Shown: positions 59,601 through 64,000 of the stretch, piece after piece
Numbering within the stretch: the stretch's first letter is position 1
Layout of the letters: every line of letters begins with the position of its first letter
DNA from: Watersipora subatra
Lineage: Eukaryota > Bryozoa > Gymnolaemata > Cheilostomatida > Watersiporidae
DNA length: 64,000 bases
Direction: 5' to 3'
NCBI RefSeq assembly: GCF_963576615.1
Contig: NC_088711.1
Span: forward strand, 63,211,248-63,275,247
Translations under genes and position numbers: made by a program
Notes under the pieces: generated by a model
Database searches by the model: none
Told to the model about the DNA's origin: nothing
The model's input: only the letters and a program-made list of their open reading frames with translations

Positions 59601-62600
59601 GTGAAACGAGTAACAGGTGAATGTTGCTAAGGAGTGAAAGGATACATATTGAATAGATCCTGTAAGTTGGCTTGGATGATGCCACCCGATATCTTACAAG
59701 TGGCTGGCATGTCAGCATCATGTTGTCACTTGTCAAACGTACCGTGGAGATGGTTATCCGTGACACTGTTCATCTGCAGGACCTCTTAGTTATATGTTCG
59801 TGTTTTCGAAATTCTAGGTGAGTTCTACTCGTATTGCCGAGCTGTTATTTCTGTGGCTGAAGTTTCCAACATTTGCCAGTTTTTTAGTAAATCTATTCTC
59901 CTTTAATATCGTTGCGTTTGTCATGCTGGGAAAGCAAGTTTTACCTCTATCATGGTAAAACATTGCTATATACATACATTTAAGGTGGCTTTTTATCTTC
60001 CGGTTGAAGAAAGATTGTTTTAGCTGAGTTTTGAGCCAGATTAAAGTTTGTCATAGTCATTGTCAGGTATATTAGGTTTTTCATTGCGTTACTAATGTTG
60101 AAGATAATGGTAATGATGCATTGTGAATATAAGCATTAACTTTATTTACACCGGCCATTGCTGTTTAAAGCAGGTTAGACCATGAGACAATAGACAAAAA
60201 ATAGTAAAGCGAATTATGGCTATTGGAGAAAAAAGCTCCTCTTGTAGTATATTATTATGGAGGATATTATGATTGTCTAGAAATGCCAGAATATTTCTGC
60301 AATTTTTAAGCTATTCATTAGAAGACAGAACTTACAATCTCTTCACAATACCATTTTGGCTTAATCTTTATTTTGTGACAACTAGATAAAAAACTTCAAC
60401 ACCTTTTGTTCTGGTTCATTTTGATAAGTTCATCAAAATTCAACTCTAGAGTTGTCGCCTCTCCAATATCATATTTTGCAGCTTTATACATAATAGTTGG
60501 TTGTATCAATCATACTAACAAAAAACATATTTTTAACATACATATATTTCTAACACTTTATACACTTGACACAAACTGTTTGTTGAAAAAATTTATTTAA
60601 TTTGTATGATCTGTCAACATTATAATACATAGTATATCATGATATAATATTAATATGGTGTTAATATATATGTATAAGATTGTTAAGAAACATTTATTCA
60701 CCTGCAGGTCTTGTATTAGGCCACTACTTTCAGTTTCATCACCTGCCACTGTCAATCATGCCTTGTATCACAATAATACCATCACAAGCTGGGCATTAAC
60801 TCTCACTGCTGGATGCTAGCTTAAATATCGTACTTAAAAGGCTTGCAGGTAGAAGAATTAATGTAAAATATTTTTTATCTAGTTTTTTAGTACATTTTTG
60901 CAGTCCGGGTTGTCTTAGTTGCGCTGCTCCTTCGGTTTATTTGATCGTAGACGATGCCAGAGTTACATAATATTATATGAACACAAGGTTTACTGAGGAA
61001 GACATTCTGAAGAGGCTTGGAGCCAGGTGGTATCGGCTTAATGAATACGGTTCAATAATGTATTCTTTTTATGTTTACTGCCTCTTGACCGAACTGCAAG
61101 CAGTGCAACAATGCAATGCCACTATCACTACTGCCTGTGCAAACAATATGGCTAATAATTCAAGTGCTATAAATACAGTGCACAATTGTCATGCGTGTTT
61201 GTGTAGTGAGAAGGCTTACAATAATCTTCTGTGCACTTGGAGCTGCTGTCGCTGCCTTTGTTGGGCAGGCTGTGTGGGGTCGCGAGACAAGATTTTGGAC
61301 ATGATGAGCAAGTTATTTGCCCGGCAACAATGACATTGCGGTCTTCACACGCGTCTCTTCTCCGATCGGATATTGTGAAAAACTTCTTTGACAAGGAAAT
61401 ATCGTACTATCGACTATCTGAACAACTGTTGAGAATGTCATATAGTGTGTGATGGCTGTTGTCATGCAGACGGTAGCTTTGGCTTCCACTTCTAGTATAA
61501 TCGGTTACGCTAGCCTTACGAATTACATTGGAGCGCCGCAGGTATCGGTTACCCCCAGAACTGCTAAAGGAACCTCGGATAAAGTAAAACATCGACACTC
61601 TTCCAGGAAAAGTCTCTTAGACGTGTCACAGAAGAAACTTCACTGCCGAAGGTTTAAAATTTATAACATTAAAGTTTAAAACTTGGATTTTCAGTGTGAG
61701 AGTTTTACTAAACACTCTCGATACGATTGATGAGACAGCAGAGAATACTCTGGCTATGGGAATATTCTCTATCGTTTGGCTTTTTCTATTAGAAAACATG
61801 GATATTATTTCGCTGAATCAAGTACAGAAAGTGGTTGAATGGGGTTTAGGTGGTTGAATGGGGTTTAGGTGGTTGAATGGGGTTTAGGTGGTTGAGTGGG
61901 GTTTAGGTGGTTGAATGGGGTTTAGGTGGTTGAATGGGGTTTAGGTGGTTGAATGGGGTTTAGGTGGTTAAATGGGGTTTAGGCGGTTGAATGGGGTTTA
62001 GGTGGTTGAATGGGGTTTAGGTGGTTGAATGGGGTTTAGGTGGTTGAATGGGGTTTAGGTGGTTGAATGGGGTTTAGGTGGTTGAATGGGGTTTAGGTGG
62101 TTGAATGGGGTTAAGAAGATGGTTGAGCACCAACATTCAATTGCTTAGACAACAATGTTGCTCTTTGACTTCTCATCATTTCATAACTTAATTTCGTTCT
62201 TTGCTTTTTTCTGATTTCATTTTGGACAATCCTGAGAATCCTGAAAATCCTGAGAATCTGAAAGCAATAGTTAAACATTTTGACTTTGATTATTCTCATC
62301 TGCATATGATGGCAGCAGGTCATTTTGACTGTGTTGGGATGTTGCCAGTTCTTGTCTGACTGCATAGAATTCCTGCTATATTCAATCATAGATTTAAGAT
62401 GCTCAGAGGCAAAGAGTATTGTGTGCTTAGCTGATTTCATATGAAATCAATGAAGACGTGTAGCCCATCTACTGTGATATTGCAGCTCAATTCAGATGAT
62501 AGTACGGCTATGTAATGATACGATTGAAGTTTGCGGTCTCTTTTTAGTAAACAAACAGAAAAGTCTAAAAAGATGGAAATGATTTATTAACTTATTTACG

Positions 62601-63335
62601 TATTGCATTAAGTGTAAGCTCCAATTCTATTCTACTTGCAGGCGCGGTGTATCTCGAGGTGTGCTCGAAGCGTATACCGGTACATTGGGCCCTTCCGACA
62701 GTGGTCTGTTTGGTCCAAGATTTATAGAAAGTGTTAACAATGCCATCAGTCTGTATGGTCAGGAGAGTGGTTGTTCGTCACCCACCACGGCGCAGTGCCT
62801 AAGTGCCAGCAACAACCAATGGCCTGTTAACCTAACAGGAAACACAACAGATAGGAGCAGCAGCTATTCCACTGTAACCTACGATGTATGAACACTTTTA
62901 CATTCACAATGAATTCCTCTATAGATTTTATTTTAAATTAATTTCTCATCTACTACATACATGTATCTACTACATACATGTATCTACTACATACATGTAT
63001 CTACTACATACATGTATCTACTACATACATGTATCTACTACATACATGTATCTACTACATACATGTATCTACTACATACATGTATCTACTACATACATGT
63101 ATCTACTACATACATGTATCTACTGCATAAATACAGGATTCTCATACAAGCTTATTATCATGTGATAATTAGTCTAATATTATGAAATTAATAAAATCTT
63201 CAAAATGAACAGCAAAACTCTTACACGAAGAGAAATGTACATACATGTATGTATAAATGTATATGTATACATACATACATACATACATACATACATACAT
63301 ACATACATACATACATACATACATACATACATACA

Positions 63336-63367
<32 letters not shown>

Positions 63368-63724
63368 CATTTATATATACATAAATGTACATACTTGTAT
63401 GTATATACATACATGTATGTACATACATGTATGTATATTTCTCTTCCTGTAAGAGTTTTGCTGTTCATTTTGAAGATTTTATTAATTTCATAATATTAGA
63501 CTAATTATCACATAATAATAAGCTTGTCTGAGATTCCTTGTATTGCCTTATCTGATTGGTTGATTGCTTCTACAGGATTTTGACAGAGAAGCATCTGCCA
63601 ACGTGCAAAAGCTCTTTGATGACCTCGACTCTATGCTTTTCGAGAACCAGAATCTTAGCAATGGATCCCATCTACCAGTTCACAATGAGTGTCGGGACTG
63701 GAGCCAGTCTTTTCCCCATCTCAG
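53619..63724 (+). CDS. FAM149B1: FAM149 family protein, first three coding exons (3' end beyond window)
   Basis: Exons 53619-53665, 62642-62885 and 63576-63724 join in phase. The start MTGKYNRKPVPSHLEV, completed across the first junction by RGVSRG, matches my recollection of human FAM149B1 (MISRYTRKAVPQSLEL then KGITKH). Exon 2 has GPRFIESVNNAISLYGQESG and ends TTDRSSSYSTVTYD. Exon 3 begins the DUF3719 domain: DFDREASANVQKLFDDLDSM, then CRDWSQSFPHLR. An earlier in-frame ATG at 53604 would add five residues. The join after exon 3 is not found before the right edge: the AG at 63798 leads to a stop after about 30 codons. Human FAM149B1 is needed for normal cilia and is linked to Joubert syndrome; a ciliary role here is inference. 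Intron 1 is 9 kb and full of repeats; intron 2 holds a foldback element. Confidence 0.85.
53711..54100. repeat. Degenerate 34-37 bp tandem repeat
   Basis: About 11 copies around TCTATGTAATATTCTCTATG, in FAM149 intron 1, starting 45 bp after the exon 1 donor. Confidence 0.85.
55110..55512 (-). mobile_element. Composite SINE-like element, copy B
   Basis: On the minus strand the order is GCCCGGCGTTGTACAGGTAA, then ATAAAACCAGCTTATAAACA, a middle block with TTAACTGATGTAATAA, a tRNA-like part with A-box-like TGTAGTGAGTTAGTGCGCC and B box TTCCAAGTTCAAGTCC, and a tail with TTACTGGACACACGG. This is the block order of copy A at 4378-4742. Confidence 0.65.
57001..57130. repeat. About 20-bp minisatellite, left part
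   Basis: Units like GGTTGGTATCTAAGGCTAT. The array is cut by the TTAA element and continues at 58036. Confidence 0.85.
57131..58029 (-). mobile_element. TTAA-flanked foldback element, copy 3 (inverted)
   Basis: An 899-bp copy with TTAA at 57131-57134 and 58026-58029, in the opposite orientation to copies 1 and 2. It sits inside the 20-bp minisatellite, whose units continue on both sides. That gives a clean record of insertion. It lies in FAM149 intron 1. Confidence 0.87.
58036..58160. repeat. About 20-bp minisatellite, right part
   Basis: Continuation of the GGTTGGTATCTAAGG array after the TTAA element. Confidence 0.85.
58247..58505. repeat. ATATATCATTATA-type AT-rich tandem repeat
   Basis: Imperfect units of 8-16 bp built from ATATATCATTATA and ATATATCACCATA, in FAM149 intron 1. 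Confidence 0.85.
58575..58640. repeat. Two-copy tandem duplication, about 33 bp
   Basis: AGGTTTGTTTTATGTCACCG and following bases to ATTATATT occur twice in a row. Confidence 0.75.
58905..59235. repeat. 28-bp minisatellite
   Basis: The unit is CTCTCAATGTTACATCTATG plus ATCGTTTT, about 11 copies, cleanest at 59040-59170. In FAM149 intron 1. Confidence 0.9.
61834..62115. repeat. 19-bp G-rich minisatellite, about 15 copies
   Basis: The unit is GGTGGTTGAATGGGGTTTA, almost invariant. Four short G runs per two units mean the plus strand could fold into G-quadruplexes. In FAM149 intron 1, 530 bp before exon 2. Confidence 0.95.
62949..63125. repeat. 17-bp minisatellite, about 10 copies
   Basis: The unit is TCTACTACATACATGTA, near-perfect, in FAM149 intron 2. 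Confidence 0.95.
63147..63526. repeat. Foldback element with ACAT microsatellite core
   Basis: Arms of about 90-105 bp (left from 63147, starting CAAGCTTATTATC; right ending at 63526) are complementary with only two or three mismatches; a stretch of about 50 bp is identical. Between them lies ACATGTATG palindromic sequence and about 27 ACAT units (63268-63364). No obvious target duplication. It sits in FAM149 intron 2. Confidence 0.85.
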
Positions 63725-64000
63725 GTATGGCCATGATTACTTCTTGTCCGCCATTAGCAAATGATTACTAGTCAACTAACTACCATCACTGATTCATAGC
63801 TCCATGAATGCTCCAGGATTTTTCTGGCTCTTGAAAACCTCGCAGCAAGTTGGTATGTTGATAAGCAGTTGGCTCCTTCAATAAGCCAACTCTCGTATGT
63901 TGAAGGTAATCTCGAGTGGGCACACAGTGCTCTTAGCACAAGTTTAATGTCGCCTCTGATAGCTCGTATCTATTAAACTTGTTTCATAACGTTATTCTCT
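63725..64000 (+). other. FAM149 intron 3 (start)
   Basis: After the AG|GTATGG donor at 63724 no acceptor gives a long open continuation, so the next exon probably lies beyond the window. Confidence 0.5.

Noticed and set aside
60977-61333. 118-codon frame on the plus strand
   Set aside because: Cys-rich but without domain features, overlapped by other frames, and not compatible with the FAM149 joins.
61452-61651. Alternative FAM149 first exon ending CGAAG|GTTTAA
   Set aside because: The phase fits exon 2, but the peptide does not resemble the family N-terminus, whereas the exon at 53619 does.
63249-63493. Tyr/His/Met-rich repeat proteins over ACAT units
   Set aside because: Microsatellite read through; open on both strands.

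Overview
The window is nuclear DNA of an AT-rich, intron-rich bilaterian invertebrate, probably a lophotrochozoan such as a mollusc, bryozoan or brachiopod. Evidence: GT-AG introns from about 180 bp to 9 kb, metazoan-only genes (Jun, clathrin light chain, hinderin, SGTA, FAM149), many minisatellites, tRNA-derived SINEs, MITEs and LINEs, and no bacterial-type gene packing. The phylum is inference; no species marker was recognised.

Layout, left to right. At 173-340 (-) is one exon of a membrane protein running off the left edge. At 987-3375 (+) are the last two exons of an unrecognised protein. From 3.4 to 12.2 kb lie tandem repeats, a decayed LINE (-), the first copy of a TTAA-flanked foldback element and a small MITE. 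At 12474-13481 (+) is an intronless Jun gene with CCAAT, CRE-like, MEF2 and AP-1 sites just upstream. At 14462-19251 (+) is a six-exon clathrin light chain gene with a pogo-type MITE in intron 4. At 19861-27100 (+) is a six-exon hinderin (KIAA1328) homologue, tail to tail with a minus-strand gene (27707-33109) for a membrane protein with a C-type-lectin-like domain. At 35062-37157 is a 5'-truncated RLE-type LINE sitting inside a TA microsatellite. At 40240-40599 is a hAT-type MITE with a target duplication. At 41127-50808 (+) is a seven-exon SGTA gene whose introns carry two large minisatellites. From 53619 to the right edge runs the 5' part of a FAM149-family gene: a 47-bp first exon, a 9-kb intron, then two more exons.

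Exon joins were tested by reading-frame phase. The Jun, clathrin, hinderin and SGTA models, and the FAM149 part, close without a stop or frame break. Jun regulates transcription, clathrin light chain serves endocytosis, SGTA handles tail-anchored and mislocalised membrane proteins, and FAM149 is linked to cilia. They are unrelated neighbours, not an operon-like unit.

The most interesting items are the TTAA foldback family (three copies, one splitting a minisatellite), a roughly 400-bp composite repeat with an internal tRNA-like promoter (two copies), the RLE LINE inside TA repeats, a near-perfect foldback with an ACAT core in FAM149 intron 2, the short-loop hairpin at 38098-38174, the lectin-like gene, and the deeply conserved layout of the Jun promoter. 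I found no evidence of a wholly new defence or metabolic system.
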